64,000 bases of DNA from Halorubrum vacuolatum (GTDB taxonomy: Archaea > Halobacteriota > Halobacteria > Halobacteriales > Haloferacaceae): contig NZ_FZNQ01000010.1 of NCBI RefSeq assembly GCF_900188065.1, positions 40,353 through 104,352 of the forward strand, given 5' to 3'. Shown here one piece after another: positions 35,681 to 45,779 of the stretch (position 1 is the stretch's first letter; each line of letters opens with the position of its first letter). The position numbers were made by a program, and so were the translations under genes. The notes beneath the pieces are model-generated. The model was not told the DNA's origin, did not search any database, and saw only the letters and a list, made by a program, of their open reading frames with translations.

Positions 35681-37540
35681 TCACTCGAGGACGACGAGGG
35701 GATCGCCCATGTCGACGCTGTCACCCTCGGCGATGTGGACGCTGGTCACGGTGCCGCCGCGTTCGGTCACGATGTCGTTTTCCATCTTCATCGCCTCCAA
35801 CACGCAGACGACCTCGCCGGCGTCGACCGCCTCGCCCTCCTCGACGGCGACCGAGAGGATCGTCCCCTGCATCTCGGCTTCGACGACCTCGCCGCCCTCG
35901 GCCACGTCGACGTCACTGGACCCGCCGCTCCCGCCGCCGTCGGCGCCGTTACCACCGGAACCCGCTGACGGCGGTCTCGAGGGGCCGCCCGACGATGCTG
36001 TTCCCGGTGCGGCGATGGGCGGGGCTCCACGCTCCTCGAGGTCGACCTCGAAGCGCTTCCCGTTCACCTCGACCGTGAAGGTTCGCTCCGTGACCGGCTC
36101 GTCGTCCTCGCCGGCGTCGGTCTCGCTCCCCCATCGCGCTTGCGCGTCGGCGATCCGGTCGGCATCGAGCTCCTCGTCGAGATATTTGGTCGTGTGCAAG
36201 CCGTCGACGAACCGGTCGTCCGAGCACATCAACCGGTGGAAGGGGATGATCGTGACGACGCCCTCCAGATCGTACTCCGCGAGCGCGCGGCGTGAACGGG
36301 CGAGACACGCCTCGCGATCCGGTCCCCACACGATCAGCTTCGCGATCATCGAGTCGTAGTCGGTGACGAGTTCGTCGCCCTGCCGGAGGGCGTCGTCGAC
36401 CCGGACGCCGATGCCACCCGGCGGGTCGTACGTCCCCAGCCGCCCCTCGTTCGCGGGCCGGAAGCTCTCGGCGGCGTTCTCGGCGTTTATCCGGAACTCG
36501 ATGGCGTGCCCGTCGAGTTCGACGTCCGCCTGGCTCACCGTGAGCCCCTCGCCGGCGGCGATCCGGAGCTGTTCTTTCACGATGTCGATCCCGGTCAGCT
36601 CCTCGGTGACGGTGTGTTCGACCTGAATGCGGGTGTTGACCTCGAGGAAGTAGAACGGGGTCTCCGGGCCGAGCGGCTCCGCCGGGTCGCGATCGGGGTC
36701 CTCCTCGACGAGGAACTCGACGGTCCCCGCGTTCCGATAGTCGGCAGCCGCGACGCCGCGGCGGGCCGCCTCGCCGATCCGCTCGCGCAACTCGTCCGCA
36801 AGCGCCGGCGAGGGTCCCTCCTCGATCACCTTCTGATGGCGTCGCTGCAGCGAACAGTCGCGCTCGCCGAGGTGAACCACCGCCTCGTCGTCGGCGAGGA
36901 TCTGGACCTCGACGTGTCGCGGGGTTTCGAGGTAGCGTTCGAGGTAGACCGAGTCGTTCGAGAAGTACGCCTCGCCCTCCCGTTTCGCCGAGGCCAGTTT
37001 CTCCTCGGCCTCCGCGGCGGACTCGACGACCTTCATGCCGCGGCCGCCGCCGCCGCCCTCGGCTTTGATCGCGACCGGATAGCCGTGCTCCTCGCCGAAG
37101 GCGACGACCTCCTCGACGTCGGTCACGGGCTCCGTCGTCCCGGGCACGATCGGGACGTCGGCGTCGTCCATCACGCGACGGGCGTGGGTCTTCTCGCCGA
37201 GTCGCTCCATCGATTCGCTCGACGGACCGATCCAGGTGATCCCGGCGGCGGCTTCGACCCGCGCGGCGAAGTCGGCGTTCTCCGCGAGGAAGCCGTAGCC
37301 CGGATGGATCGCGTCCGCGTCCGCCTTCCGTGCCGTCTCGACGATCGTCTCGCCGTCGAGATAGGAGTCGGCCGCGCGGGCCGGACCGACGTTGTACGCC
37401 TCGTCGGCGTACCTGACGTGCCCCCCGTGTTTGTCGGCCTCGCTGTAGACGGCGACGGTGTCGACCCCGAGTTCCTCGCAGGCGCGCATCACCCGCACCG
37501 CGATCTCGCCGCGGTTGGCGACAAGGACCTTCTCGAACAT
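35681..37540 (-). CDS. Biotin carboxylase/BCCP fusion subunit of acyl-CoA carboxylase
   Basis: 619 residues from the ATG at 37540 ([19 protein letters not shown]). Domains: biotin carboxylase (~1-450) with [27 protein letters not shown] for ATP, and [18 protein letters not shown]; a Gly/Ser-rich linker (~525-545); and a BCCP domain whose biotinyl Lys585 lies in EAMKMEND. It carboxylates biotin for a carboxyltransferase that makes malonyl- or methylmalonyl-CoA; in haloarchaea this subunit usually serves propionyl-CoA carboxylase. The partner subunit is not adjacent. Confidence 0.95.
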   Translation of the reverse strand: MFEKVLVANRGEIAVRVMRACEELGVDTVAVYSEADKHGGHVRYADEAYNVGPARAADSYLDGETIVETARKADADAIHPGYGFLAENADFAARVEAAAGITWIGPSSESMERLGEKTHARRVMDDADVPIVPGTTEPVTDVEEVVAFGEEHGYPVAIKAEGGGGGRGMKVVESAAEAEEKLASAKREGEAYFSNDSVYLERYLETPRHVEVQILADDEAVVHLGERDCSLQRRHQKVIEEGPSPALADELRERIGEAARRGVAAADYRNAGTVEFLVEEDPDRDPAEPLGPETPFYFLEVNTRIQVEHTVTEELTGIDIVKEQLRIAAGEGLTVSQADVELDGHAIEFRINAENAAESFRPANEGRLGTYDPPGGIGVRVDDALRQGDELVTDYDSMIAKLIVWGPDREACLARSRRALAEYDLEGVVTIIPFHRLMCSDDRFVDGLHTTKYLDEELDADRIADAQARWGSETDAGEDDEPVTERTFTVEVNGKRFEVDLEERGAPPIAAPGTASSGGPSRPPSAGSGGNGADGGGSGGSSDVDVAEGGEVVEAEMQGTILSVAVEEGEAVDAGEVVCVLEAMKMENDIVTERGGTVTSVHIAEGDSVDMGDPLVVLE

Positions 37541-37666
37541 TCTTGACGGTCGTTCACCCAAGAGCTACCTGATTCTGTCGGTCTGGACCGATCGGCGGGA
37601 GCCGGCGATCCTGTTCGGACTGCATCTTCGCGAGTATTTAAGGGGGAACGACGACCAGTTTCGTCC

Positions 37667-37990
37667 ATGCTCTCGGCAGGCAACCCATACGTCCTGCCCG
37701 CCGTGCTCGTCGCGGCGGCGGCGTACCTCGGATTGACGGTGCTGACCGATCTCTCGATCCTCGTCCGCGTCGGCGTGTTGTTCGGCGTCGGGATCGTGCT
37801 CCCGATCGGTTTAAACAAGCTGATCGGCGGGGGGCAGACCGCGACGGCTGACGAGGTGGACGGCGGGACGGATGACGACGAGGCGGCCGGCGGGACGGAT
37901 GACGACGAGGCGGCCGGCGGGACGGATGACGACGAGGCGGCCGGCGGGACGGATGAAGATGGAACGGACGAGGAGCCGACGAACCGCTGA
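37667..37990 (+). CDS. Small two-helix membrane protein with acidic repeat tail
   Basis: 107 residues. Two hydrophobic helices (~8-26 and ~31-52) precede an acidic tail made of GGTDDDEAA repeats, encoded by a perfect 27-bp DNA repeat at 37862-37942 (three copies plus a partial). The length of the tail is likely to vary between strains by slippage. No function is known. Starts at ATG 37667. Confidence 0.7.
   Translation: MLSAGNPYVLPAVLVAAAAYLGLTVLTDLSILVRVGVLFGVGIVLPIGLNKLIGGGQTATADEVDGGTDDDEAAGGTDDDEAAGGTDDDEAAGGTDEDGTDEEPTNR
37862..37950. repeat. 27-bp in-frame tandem repeat
   Basis: Three identical units, each starting ggcgggacggatgacgac and ending gaggcggcc, at 37862-37888, 37889-37915 and 37916-37942, then the first bases of a fourth. 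It encodes the GGTDDDEAA tail of the membrane protein. Confidence 0.9.
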
Positions 37991-38073
37991 CGCGATCGAT
38001 TCCATCATCCCGGGTCGCCCGCGCCACATCCGCGAACGCGGCCCTTTTAAGCGACATCGACGAACCCGCATCC

Positions 38074-39195
38074 ATGGAGATCGAGGAGGGCGGCGTCGAG
38101 ATCACGGTCCCGGAGGCGCGTGACGGCGCGAGCGAGGGTACCGGCGGCGGGGTCTTTTTCAACCCGACACAGGAGTTGAACCGGGACGTCACCGTCGCCA
38201 CGTTGCGCGCGTATCGCGAGCGGGAGCCGCGTGCCGACACCTACCTCGACGCCATGGCGGCCTCGGGGATCCGTGGCGTCCGCGCCGCCGCGGAAGGGTA
38301 CGACGTCACCTGCGCCGACGTCGACCCCGACGCGGTCGCGCTCGCGGAGGCGAACCTCGCGGCCAACGACCTCGCCGGCGAGGCGGTTCATCGCGACGTC
38401 AACGCCCTGTTATACGACGCCGGTCCGTTCGACGTCGTCGACCTCGACCCGTACGGCACGCCGATGCCCTTCGCGGATCCCGCGTTCGCGAACGCGCGCA
38501 ACCTCGTCTGTGTCACCGCGACCGACACCGCGCCGCTCTGTGGCGCACACCTCAAAAGCGGGATCCGAAAGTACGGCGCGGTGCCACGTAACACGGACTT
38601 CCACCCCGAGATGGGGCTGCGGACGCTGATCTCCGCGCTCGTCCGATCGGCCGCACGGTACGACACGGCCGCCCGCCCGATCCTCTCACACGTCACGCGT
38701 CACTACGCGCGTACCTACCTCGAACTCGACTCCGGCGCGCGGGCCGCGGACCGCTGCGTCGACGAACTCGGCTACGTCGACGCCTGCGAGGACTGCCTCT
38801 GGCGGGAGGCGACTCACGGCCTGATCGCGGACCCCGTCGAGACCTGTCCCGACTGTGCGGGCGAGCGCGTTCTCACCGCGGGGCCGATCTGGCTCGGAGC
38901 CGTCGCCGAGCCTGAGTTCACGCGCGCCGTGTCCGACCACGTCACTGATGATATGGGGCGCGCCGACCGCGCCCGCCGGCTGCTCTCGACGGTCGCTACA
39001 GAACTTGACGAGCCGACCCACTACGACCAGCACCGACTATATAAACTGTGGGGCGAACCGGCGATCGGGATGGACGAGTTCATCGACGAACTCCGCGGCG
39101 CCGGCTACGAGGCGAGCCGAGCGCACTACCGTGGGACGGCCGTGAAGACGACCGCATCGATCCCCGAGATGCGTGCGGTCGTCGTGGACGACTGA
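38074..39195 (+). CDS. trm1: tRNA (guanine(26)-N2)-dimethyltransferase
   Basis: A 373-residue enzyme that dimethylates G26 of tRNAs. SAM-binding [17 protein letters not shown] (~57-73), catalytic [12 protein letters not shown] (~121-132), [11 protein letters not shown] and a C-terminal zinc-like pair CEDCLW and CPDCAGE are visible. Start at ATG 38074 ([18 protein letters not shown]). Length and order match archaeal Trm1. Confidence 0.96.
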   Translation: MEIEEGGVEITVPEARDGASEGTGGGVFFNPTQELNRDVTVATLRAYREREPRADTYLDAMAASGIRGVRAAAEGYDVTCADVDPDAVALAEANLAANDLAGEAVHRDVNALLYDAGPFDVVDLDPYGTPMPFADPAFANARNLVCVTATDTAPLCGAHLKSGIRKYGAVPRNTDFHPEMGLRTLISALVRSAARYDTAARPILSHVTRHYARTYLELDSGARAADRCVDELGYVDACEDCLWREATHGLIADPVETCPDCAGERVLTAGPIWLGAVAEPEFTRAVSDHVTDDMGRADRARRLLSTVATELDEPTHYDQHRLYKLWGEPAIGMDEFIDELRGAGYEASRAHYRGTAVKTTASIPEMRAVVVDD

Positions 39196-39224
39196 AGGGG
39201 GCGGACAGTCGGCGAAACACCGTG

Positions 39225-40364
39225 TTAGTCCTCCGGGGGCGCACAGTCGATCGACTCGGCGACGGCGATCTGCTCGTCGACGGACGCCGAGCCGCCGACG
39301 ATGTAGAGGAACTCACCACACTCCCAGTGGACGGCGGTGCCGCCGTGTGTCTCGAGCACCGTCCCCTCCCGTCCATCGATGTCGACGCTCACGCCGACGG
39401 GGTCGAATCTGCGTTCGGGCTCGACGGTGACGCTCATCCACTCGTCCTCGTCGGCGTATCTGACCGAGAGCGCGGCGCTCTCCTCGGTCGGGCGAACGCT
39501 GGCCTCCCGGAACGTATAGTCATCCGGGAGCGTCGGATCGGGGACGGCGTACGGGACCGCCTCGCCGGCGGCCGTAAGCGAATCGTACTCGTCCCAGGTC
39601 GGCGGTTCGCTCACTTCGGCGTCCGCCGGGGGATCGAATTCGAAGACCGAGTCGTCGGGAACGGCCTCGAACTCGACGTGTTCGAACTCCCGGATCAATA
39701 CGACCGATTCGTCGTCCGCCCCCGTGATCGTCGTCCGCTCCTTAAGTGGATGGGCGTACTCGGCGTCGATCCAGAGACGGTGCTCCGTGACGACGAGCGG
39801 TCCATCGATCGTGGCCGCGGCGATCTCGTACTCCGTCTCCCCGACGATCAGTTCCAGTGCGGCCGACGCCTCCGCCTCCGGCGGCGTGAGACGGAGTTCA
39901 TGCGTCTCACGGTCCAACACCTCCGTCGTGCCGTGATGTTCCACGGTGAACGTCTCGGCCGCGTCCGCGTAGGTGTCGAACTCGATGGCCGGGACGACGA
40001 TGGAGAGTTCGTCGGTGTCGACCCGCTGGACTTCTTCATCAGCCTCGTCATAGAGCCAACTGACGGTCTCGTTTTCGACGATGGTGGCGTTGCCGTCGCT
40101 GCCCTCGATGTGTACCCGTCGTTCGTCCGTTTCCGGACGATCAGTCATCTCGTAGGTCCGCCGATCGACGACCGTGTCGTTGTGTCGGACGACCGTTTGA
40201 AGCGTGCCGTCGATCGCGTCGGGATGTTCGTTCACCGTCTCGTTGATCAGCTGATTCGGGTCGTCCTCGGCGCTCTGTGCGGGTTCGAGAAGGTGAAATC
40301 CGAATCCTACGCCCGCGAGAAGAGCCACAGTTAGCAGGAGGGCAAACGTGGATCGCTCGATCAT
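39225..40364 (-). CDS. Exported LolA-like/DUF4367-type protein
   Basis: 379 residues. An N-terminal hydrophobic signal or anchor helix (~7-28) is followed by a large acidic, beta-rich extracellular domain with FTVEHHGTTEVLDRETHEL and LWIDAEYAHPLKERTTI, the pattern of LolA/LppX-fold proteins, and a C-terminal DUF4367-like part. Haloarchaeal members probably bind lipids at the cell surface; no lipobox Cys is seen at the helix end. Starts at ATG 40364. Confidence 0.75.
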   Translation of the reverse strand: MIERSTFALLLTVALLAGVGFGFHLLEPAQSAEDDPNQLINETVNEHPDAIDGTLQTVVRHNDTVVDRRTYEMTDRPETDERRVHIEGSDGNATIVENETVSWLYDEADEEVQRVDTDELSIVVPAIEFDTYADAAETFTVEHHGTTEVLDRETHELRLTPPEAEASAALELIVGETEYEIAAATIDGPLVVTEHRLWIDAEYAHPLKERTTITGADDESVVLIREFEHVEFEAVPDDSVFEFDPPADAEVSEPPTWDEYDSLTAAGEAVPYAVPDPTLPDDYTFREASVRPTEESAALSVRYADEDEWMSVTVEPERRFDPVGVSVDIDGREGTVLETHGGTAVHWECGEFLYIVGGSASVDEQIAVAESIDCAPPED

Positions 40365-40475
40365 CTTTTTGGGGACTATTTTGCCGGGTTTTTGGGAATG
40401 GACTTATATATATCGATCCATCCGCCGTCGGCCGGAAGGGTTTCGGTCCGGACCCCCGAGAGGGACGGACGAGAC

Positions 40476-41252
40476 ATGCACGAAGGGAACACAGTTTTAC
40501 AGGCGATCGCTGCCGATCGGCCCGCCTTCGGCGTGGCCGCCGAGACCCGATCCCCGATCGCCGTCGAGACGTTAGGAGCCGTCGGCTTCGATTTCGTCTG
40601 GGTCGACCTCGAACACGGCGGTCCGAGTCCGCTCGATGCGCCGGCGCTCGATGAGCTCGTGCGGGCGGCGGCGCTCGCCGGCACGGAGCTCTTCGTTCGG
40701 TTGCCCTCCGGCGAGCCCCACGTCATCCGAAAGGCGCTCGATGCCGGCGTCCGGACGCTGCTCGTCCCCCGGGTCGAGACGGCCACCGAGGTCGAACGCG
40801 CCGCGCGGGCGACCCGGTACGTCTACGACGGCGAACCGGGCGATCGGGGGATCGGCGACGGGCGTGACACCCGCTGGGGGGCCGACCTCGCGGGAGCGGT
40901 CGCCGACGAGGAAGTGTGTCTCGGCGTCATGATCGAGACGGCCGCGGCCGTCGAGCACCTCGAGGCGATCTGTGCGATCCCCGGACTCGACTTCGCGTTC
41001 GTCGGACCCGCCGACCTCTCGGTGTCGCTCGGGCATCCACTGGAAACGGACCATCCCGAGGTCCGGGCGGCCGTCTCCACGGTCGAGACGACCGTCGCCG
41101 CCTCCGACGTCGCGCTCGGCGGCATTCGGAACGATCCCGAAGCCGCGGCCGCGGCGATCGACGACGGCTATCGCGTGCTCCGCGTCGGCGGTCAACTCGC
41201 GGCCGCACGGGAGACCCTCGCGGAGCGACTTGACGCGCTCAGCACGGAGTGA
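40476..41252 (+). CDS. HpcH/HpaI-type aldolase
   Basis: 258 residues from the ATG at 40476. A metal-dependent class II aldolase of the 2-keto-3-deoxy acid group. Visible are VGFDFVWVDLEHGGP (active-site His near 48), FVRLPSGEPHVIRKALDAG, LVPRVETATEVE, and the metal-binding Glu/Asp in VMIETAAAVEHLEAI and GLDFAFVGPADLSVSLG. The substrate cannot be inferred. A TATA-like ttatatatat lies ~70 bp upstream at 40404, so a leader of ~45 nt is possible. Confidence 0.9.
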   Translation: MHEGNTVLQAIAADRPAFGVAAETRSPIAVETLGAVGFDFVWVDLEHGGPSPLDAPALDELVRAAALAGTELFVRLPSGEPHVIRKALDAGVRTLLVPRVETATEVERAARATRYVYDGEPGDRGIGDGRDTRWGADLAGAVADEEVCLGVMIETAAAVEHLEAICAIPGLDFAFVGPADLSVSLGHPLETDHPEVRAAVSTVETTVAASDVALGGIRNDPEAAAAAIDDGYRVLRVGGQLAAARETLAERLDALSTE

Positions 41253-41273
41253 ACGCTCGCCGGCCCCCTCGTC

Positions 41274-41331
41274 TTTTTATACACGCTTTGACGGGGTCCC
41301 TCGGTTTTTTATACACGCTTTGACGGGGTCC
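41274..41331. repeat. 26-bp duplication carrying a TATA-like sequence
   Basis: Two copies beginning tttttatacacgctttga and ending cggggtcc, at 41274-41299 and 41306-41331, differ in no base of the 26. Each contains ttttatac, so the duplication gives the downstream gene (start 41402) two tandem TATA-like boxes. It lies in the aldolase to BrkB gap. Confidence 0.8.
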
Positions 41332-41401
41332 ATCGACCGCGTTAAATTCACTGCGCGCCGTTCCCCGGATCCTTTTGGTCGTCTCGGGCGAATCGCCCAT
41401 C

Positions 41402-42718
41402 GTGACCGCCACATCCACGTCGGCGGTGGACGTCGCACGGAGCGTCCTCACCGCCGCACAGGACCAGCAGGTGACGTTTCTCTCCGCGAGCGTCGCCTAC
41501 TACGCGTTCGTCTCGCTGATCCCCGCCATGCTCCTGCTCGTCGTCGCCGCGAGCACCGTCCTCGGCGACGCGGTCGCCGAACGGATCCTCGTGGCGACCG
41601 GCGACTTCCTCACGCCCGCCGGCGAGGAGGCGATCGCGACCGCGGTGGACTCCGCACAGGGACGGGCGGGTGCGACCCTCCTCGGCGTTGTCTTCCTCCT
41701 CTGGTCGACGCTCAAGGTGTTCCGTGGGCTCGATACGGCGTTTTTGCAGGTGTACGGCGTCGAGGAATCCGTCTCCTTTCTCGACCAGCTCGTCGACGCG
41801 CTCTCGGTCCTCGTCGCCATCGGCGTCGGTATCGGGGTGATGGTGGTCGTCGGGGCGGTCGTCGGCGCGCTCGACGTCATCCCGCTCGTCAGCACGCTGA
41901 GCGTGGTGTTGCTCCCGGCGCTCCTCACGGTCGTCTTTCTCCCGATGTACTACCTGCTCCCGTATCCGCAGGTGACGATCCGCGAGGCGCTCCCCGGCGC
42001 GGCGTTCGCCGCGACCGGCTGGACCGTGTTGCAGGCGGGCTTTCAGGTGTACGCCGCGACCGCCGGCCAGTATCAGGTCTACGGCGTCATCGGCGGGGTG
42101 TTGCTGCTCGTCACGTGGCTGTATATCGCCGCCATCGTCGTCGTGCTCGGTGCCGTGATCAACGTCGTGCTCGCGGAGGGACACGAACCGGAGTTCCTCG
42201 AGGATTCGGACGGGCTCCGATCGGGCGCAACTGGGACATCCGACGGACCGGACCGGCAGTTACAACACGGACGCGGTCGAGTATCGGATATGAACGGAGA
42301 GTCGGACCGCCCGGACGCGGCGGGCGAGGAGGACCCCCGGGGCGCGCCGGACGTCGCGGCCCTGCAGGCGGAGGTCGAACGGCTCCGCGCGGAGTTCGAC
42401 GAGTTCGAGGACGACGTTCAGCGCCGAACCGTCGAGCGGCCGGCGCTCGAATCGGAGCTCAAAGCCTACGTTCGCTCCCGTATGCGCCGCGGCCACGCCC
42501 GTGGCTGGGGTCCGTATCTCGTGCTCCTCTATGGAACGATCCTCACGCTTGGCGCGTTCACCTATCTCGACGGCATCTACGCCATCGCGGCGATGATCAT
42601 CCTCGGGCTATCGACGCTCGGGCTCTACACCCTCTTCATCCTCGTCGGTATCGGGCTCAACCTGATCGAGACGCCGATGAAGGCCGTCGATTACGCGCGT
42701 AGCCGCCGTGACGACTGA
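41402..42718 (+). CDS. BrkB/YihY-family membrane protein fused to a coiled-coil membrane domain
   Basis: 438 residues from GTG at 41402 (a TTG at 41375 is in frame). The first ~265 residues are a BrkB/YihY domain: VTFLSASVAYYAFVSLIP, FLLWSTLKVFRGLDTAF, about six helices. Residues ~295-438 hold a coiled coil (AALQAEVERLRAEFDEFEDD) and two helices (~378-397, ~402-425). I recall the second part as a separate small haloarchaeal gene often mis-named bZIP. An internal ATG at 42291 (MNGESDRPD) could start it separately, but no stop codon intervenes. Confidence 0.78.
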   Translation: MTATSTSAVDVARSVLTAAQDQQVTFLSASVAYYAFVSLIPAMLLLVVAASTVLGDAVAERILVATGDFLTPAGEEAIATAVDSAQGRAGATLLGVVFLLWSTLKVFRGLDTAFLQVYGVEESVSFLDQLVDALSVLVAIGVGIGVMVVVGAVVGALDVIPLVSTLSVVLLPALLTVVFLPMYYLLPYPQVTIREALPGAAFAATGWTVLQAGFQVYAATAGQYQVYGVIGGVLLLVTWLYIAAIVVVLGAVINVVLAEGHEPEFLEDSDGLRSGATGTSDGPDRQLQHGRGRVSDMNGESDRPDAAGEEDPRGAPDVAALQAEVERLRAEFDEFEDDVQRRTVERPALESELKAYVRSRMRRGHARGWGPYLVLLYGTILTLGAFTYLDGIYAIAAMIILGLSTLGLYTLFILVGIGLNLIETPMKAVDYARSRRDD

Positions 42719-42767
42719 GCCGACGGGATCGACGCACACGAACGCATGACGCTCACGGTAGGTCCCG

Positions 42768-43739
42768 ATGACGCGTGATGTCGGCGAGTTCGCGGTCGTC
42801 GAGACGCTTCCAGACGCCCTCATCGTCCTCCTCGCGGCGCTCACCCACCTCGCAGATCCGTGGTTCCTCTTCGGCCTGCTTGCGGCGTTCTACTGGTTCG
42901 GCGACGATCGGCTGAGCGCCTCGCCGCGGCGCTCCGGCGCGACCGCCATCGCGTTCGTGACGTGTGCGTACGCCGCGGTCGCGCTCGGCAAGGCCGTCTT
43001 CGGGTTTCCCCGGCCACCCGGGGCCGATCCTGCGGCGGTGACTGCCGCGGACATCCCGAACTGGCTCCCCTCGCTTCTCGCGGTGTGGTTTGAGGGACAA
43101 CTCACGAGCGACGGCTTCGGCTTTCCGAGCGGCCACGCGACCGGTGCAGTCGTCGCGTACGGCAGTCTCGCGCTCCTCGCCGACCGGCTCTGGAGCCGAC
43201 GTCGGCGGATCGCCCTCGCCACGTTCATCGCGGTCGTCGTGGCCATCTCGCGTGTCGCCATCGAGGTTCACTATCTCGCGGACGTCGCCGCCGGCGGGGT
43301 GCTCGGGATCGCCGTGATCGGGAGTGGGTTGTGGCTCGCGGGTGCGTCGGATCGTTTTCGAGCCTCCTGGGTGGGTCGTATCGAGCCGCCGTGGACGGTC
43401 CAAACCCCGCCGGAGCCACTGCCGATCTTCCTCCTTGCGGCCGGCGTCTCCCTCCTCGCGGCGGGTGTCGCGGCCGGCGGCGGCCATTCCGGCGAGGTCG
43501 TCGAGGCATCGATCGGGATCGGCACGGGCCTCGGCGGAGCGCTCGGCTGGGCGCTCGTCTCCGGGAAGGAGCCGACGGTTCCGCTCGGGATCGCCGTGCC
43601 GGCCCTCCTCGTCACCGGCGGCGTCTGGGCCGCGACCTTCGGGCTCGACGCTGGACCCATCCTCGCCGTGCTCGCCACCGGGGTCGCCGTCGCGACGGTC
43701 CTCGCGTTGCCGTCGCTCGCGACGTGGGTCGGTGAATAA
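42768..43739 (+). CDS. PAP2-superfamily phosphatase
   Basis: A 323-residue membrane phosphatase. The three catalytic motifs are KAVFGFPRPP (K-x6-RP), GFPSGHATGA (PSGH) and SRVAIEVHYLADVAAG (SR-x5-H-x3-D), with membrane helices around them and four more helices in the C-terminal third. It likely removes phosphate from a lipid phosphate or polyprenyl diphosphate outside the cell. Starts at ATG 42768. Confidence 0.92.
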   Translation: MTRDVGEFAVVETLPDALIVLLAALTHLADPWFLFGLLAAFYWFGDDRLSASPRRSGATAIAFVTCAYAAVALGKAVFGFPRPPGADPAAVTAADIPNWLPSLLAVWFEGQLTSDGFGFPSGHATGAVVAYGSLALLADRLWSRRRRIALATFIAVVVAISRVAIEVHYLADVAAGGVLGIAVIGSGLWLAGASDRFRASWVGRIEPPWTVQTPPEPLPIFLLAAGVSLLAAGVAAGGGHSGEVVEASIGIGTGLGGALGWALVSGKEPTVPLGIAVPALLVTGGVWAATFGLDAGPILAVLATGVAVATVLALPSLATWVGE

Positions 43740-43772
43740 AAATGCGCGATTCGGTTGTGGTTCGCCGCCCGC

Positions 43773-45140
43773 TTAGAACGTCTCGAGGTAGCGGTCCTTC
43801 TCCCAGTCCGAGACCTGGGTGAGGTATTCGCTGAACTCCTGGCTCTTCGCTTCGGCGAACTTCTCGGAGACGTGTGGGCCGAGCGCGTCGCTGACGACTT
43901 CGTCGGCTTCGAGCGCTTCGACGGCCGCGCCGAGGTTCGGCGGCAGCGTCTCGATGCCGTACTCCTCGCGTTTCTCGTCGTCGAACTCGTAGATGTCCTC
44001 GCGGACCGGGTCGCCGGGATCGGCGTCCGTCTCGATGCCGTGGAGTCCGGCAGCGATGAGTGCGGCGTATCCGAGGTACGGGTTGCAGGACGGATCGGGG
44101 CTGCGAACCTCGAAGCGCGCGGAGATACCGGCGGCATCGGGGACGCGAACGAGCGCCGAGCGGTTCGTATCGGACCACGCGACGTAGATCGGGGCCTCGT
44201 AGCCGGGCACCAGCCGCTTGTAGGAGTTCACCGTCGGGTTCGTGACGGCCGTGAACGCCGGCGCGTGGTTCAGGATGCCGCCCATGAACTGGTAGGCCGT
44301 CTCGCTCAGGTTGAACTCGTCGGAGTCGTCGGCGAACGCGTTGCCGTCCTCGTCGAACAGCGAGATGTGGCTGTGCATCCCCGAGCCGTTGATCTCCGCG
44401 ATCGGCTTGGGCATGAACGTCGCGTGCAGGTCGTGCTGGGCCGCAACGGCGCGGACGACGGCGCGGAACGTCGCGATGTTGTCCGCGGTCGTGAGCGCGT
44501 CGTCGTACTTGAAGTTGATCTCGTGTTGTCCCTCAGCGACCTCGTGGTGGGAGGCTTCGATCTCGAAGCCCATCTTCTCCAGCGTGAAGATGATCTCCTT
44601 GCGCACGTCGCTCGCGAGGTCCTTCGGCGCGAGATCGAAGTAGCCACCGCTGTCGTGGGGGATCGTCGTCGCGTTCCCCTCGTCGTCGGTTTTAAACAGG
44701 AAGAACTCCGGCTCCGGGCCGATGGAGACGGAGTAGCCCATCTCCTCGGCTTTCGCGAGGACGCTTTTGAGCACCTGACGTGGACCGCCGACGAACGGCT
44801 CGCCGTCCGTATCGACGATATCACAGATCAGCCGGCCTGCGGCCGAGCCGTCCTCGCCGCTGCGCCACGGGAGCACCGCGAACGTCTCGGGGTCGGGGAC
44901 GAGTCGCATGTCCGACTCCTGGATGCGGACGAACCCCTCGATCGAGGAGCCGTCGAAGTAGATCCCCTCGGTGAACGCCTTCTCGGCCTGATGGGCCGGT
45001 ACGGAGACGTTCTTTACGACGCCGAGGATGTCGGTAAATTGGAGCCGGAGGAAGTCGACGTTGCGCTCGTCGATCTCGTCGAGTACCGCCTGCTCTTCCT
45101 TGCTGAGTCCGCCGTCAGTCAGTGTGTGTTCGTCCGTCAT
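43773..45140 (-). CDS. glnA: Glutamine synthetase type I
   Basis: 455 residues. It makes glutamine from glutamate, ammonia and ATP. Family motifs are [36 protein letters not shown] (metal and glutamate binding), [17 protein letters not shown] and [19 protein letters not shown]-like ctttatac (~45170-45177) is ~32 bp upstream of the ATG at 45140. It is divergent from an lrp gene, the arrangement known from Halobacterium. Confidence 0.97.
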   Translation of the reverse strand: MTDEHTLTDGGLSKEEQAVLDEIDERNVDFLRLQFTDILGVVKNVSVPAHQAEKAFTEGIYFDGSSIEGFVRIQESDMRLVPDPETFAVLPWRSGEDGSAAGRLICDIVDTDGEPFVGGPRQVLKSVLAKAEEMGYSVSIGPEPEFFLFKTDDEGNATTIPHDSGGYFDLAPKDLASDVRKEIIFTLEKMGFEIEASHHEVAEGQHEINFKYDDALTTADNIATFRAVVRAVAAQHDLHATFMPKPIAEINGSGMHSHISLFDEDGNAFADDSDEFNLSETAYQFMGGILNHAPAFTAVTNPTVNSYKRLVPGYEAPIYVAWSDTNRSALVRVPDAAGISARFEVRSPDPSCNPYLGYAALIAAGLHGIETDADPGDPVREDIYEFDDEKREEYGIETLPPNLGAAVEALEADEVVSDALGPHVSEKFAEAKSQEFSEYLTQVSDWEKDRYLETF

Positions 45141-45266
45141 GTTCTGGACGGTTAGTCACTTATCACCCAGTATAAAGGCCTTGTCGCTTGGTGCATGATC
45201 CGCCACGGATCGCGCTTCGGTGGACGTTCGTAAAATTCTAATCCCCCCACAACGTGGATGGGTGTA

Positions 45267-45724
45267 ATGACGTACGAAAACCTCGACGCCAAACTCGTAA
45301 ATTCACTCCTGGGCAACGGCCGCGCCAGCCTCCGCAGCCTCGGTGAGGAGCTCGACGTGTCGGTCACGACGGTCTCGAATCACCTCCGCGACCTCGAAGA
45401 CGAGGACGTCGTGCGGGGTACACCCCGATCGTCGATTACGACAAACTCGGCTACGACGTGACGGCCGTGCTCCAGTTGAAAGTCGAGGGGAACGCGCTGC
45501 CGGAGGTTACGGAGAAGCTTCGGGCGGAAAAACAGATGGTGAGCGTCTACGAGGTCACCGGCGATTACGACGTCATCGCCATCGGGAAGTTCACCGACAC
45601 CGACGGGATGAACGATCAGATCAAGGCGCTGCTCTCCGATGAGAACATCCGCGAATCGAACACGAGCGTCGTCCTGAACGCCGTCACCGAGAACGAACAG
45701 TTCGAACTCGACATCAACGAATAG
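45267..45724 (+). pseudogene. lrp: Lrp/AsnC-family regulator, single-base frameshift
   Basis: ATG at 45267 starts [20 protein letters not shown] and the winged-helix DNA-binding domain. After Arg50 the frame reads GTPRSSITT and stops at 45461. The expected continuation [20 protein letters not shown] is intact in the frame shifted by one base, from ~45417 through the AsnC/RAM ligand domain to the stop at 45724. One extra G in the run at 45415-45418 would restore a full 152-residue protein. The cause could be a real deletion, a sequencing error in a homopolymer, or recoding. A TATA-like attctaatcc is ~27 bp upstream. Lrp regulates glnA in Halobacterium. Confidence 0.88.
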
Positions 45725-45779
45725 ACGCCTTTCACGCCCCTCGGACTCGTTTTATACTCCGGCGACCGTCCCCACAGCT

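Noticed and set aside
40972..42702. A 576-codon plus-strand frame overlapping the aldolase and BrkB genes
   Set aside because: Arg-rich composition; out of frame with two genes that have clear motifs.
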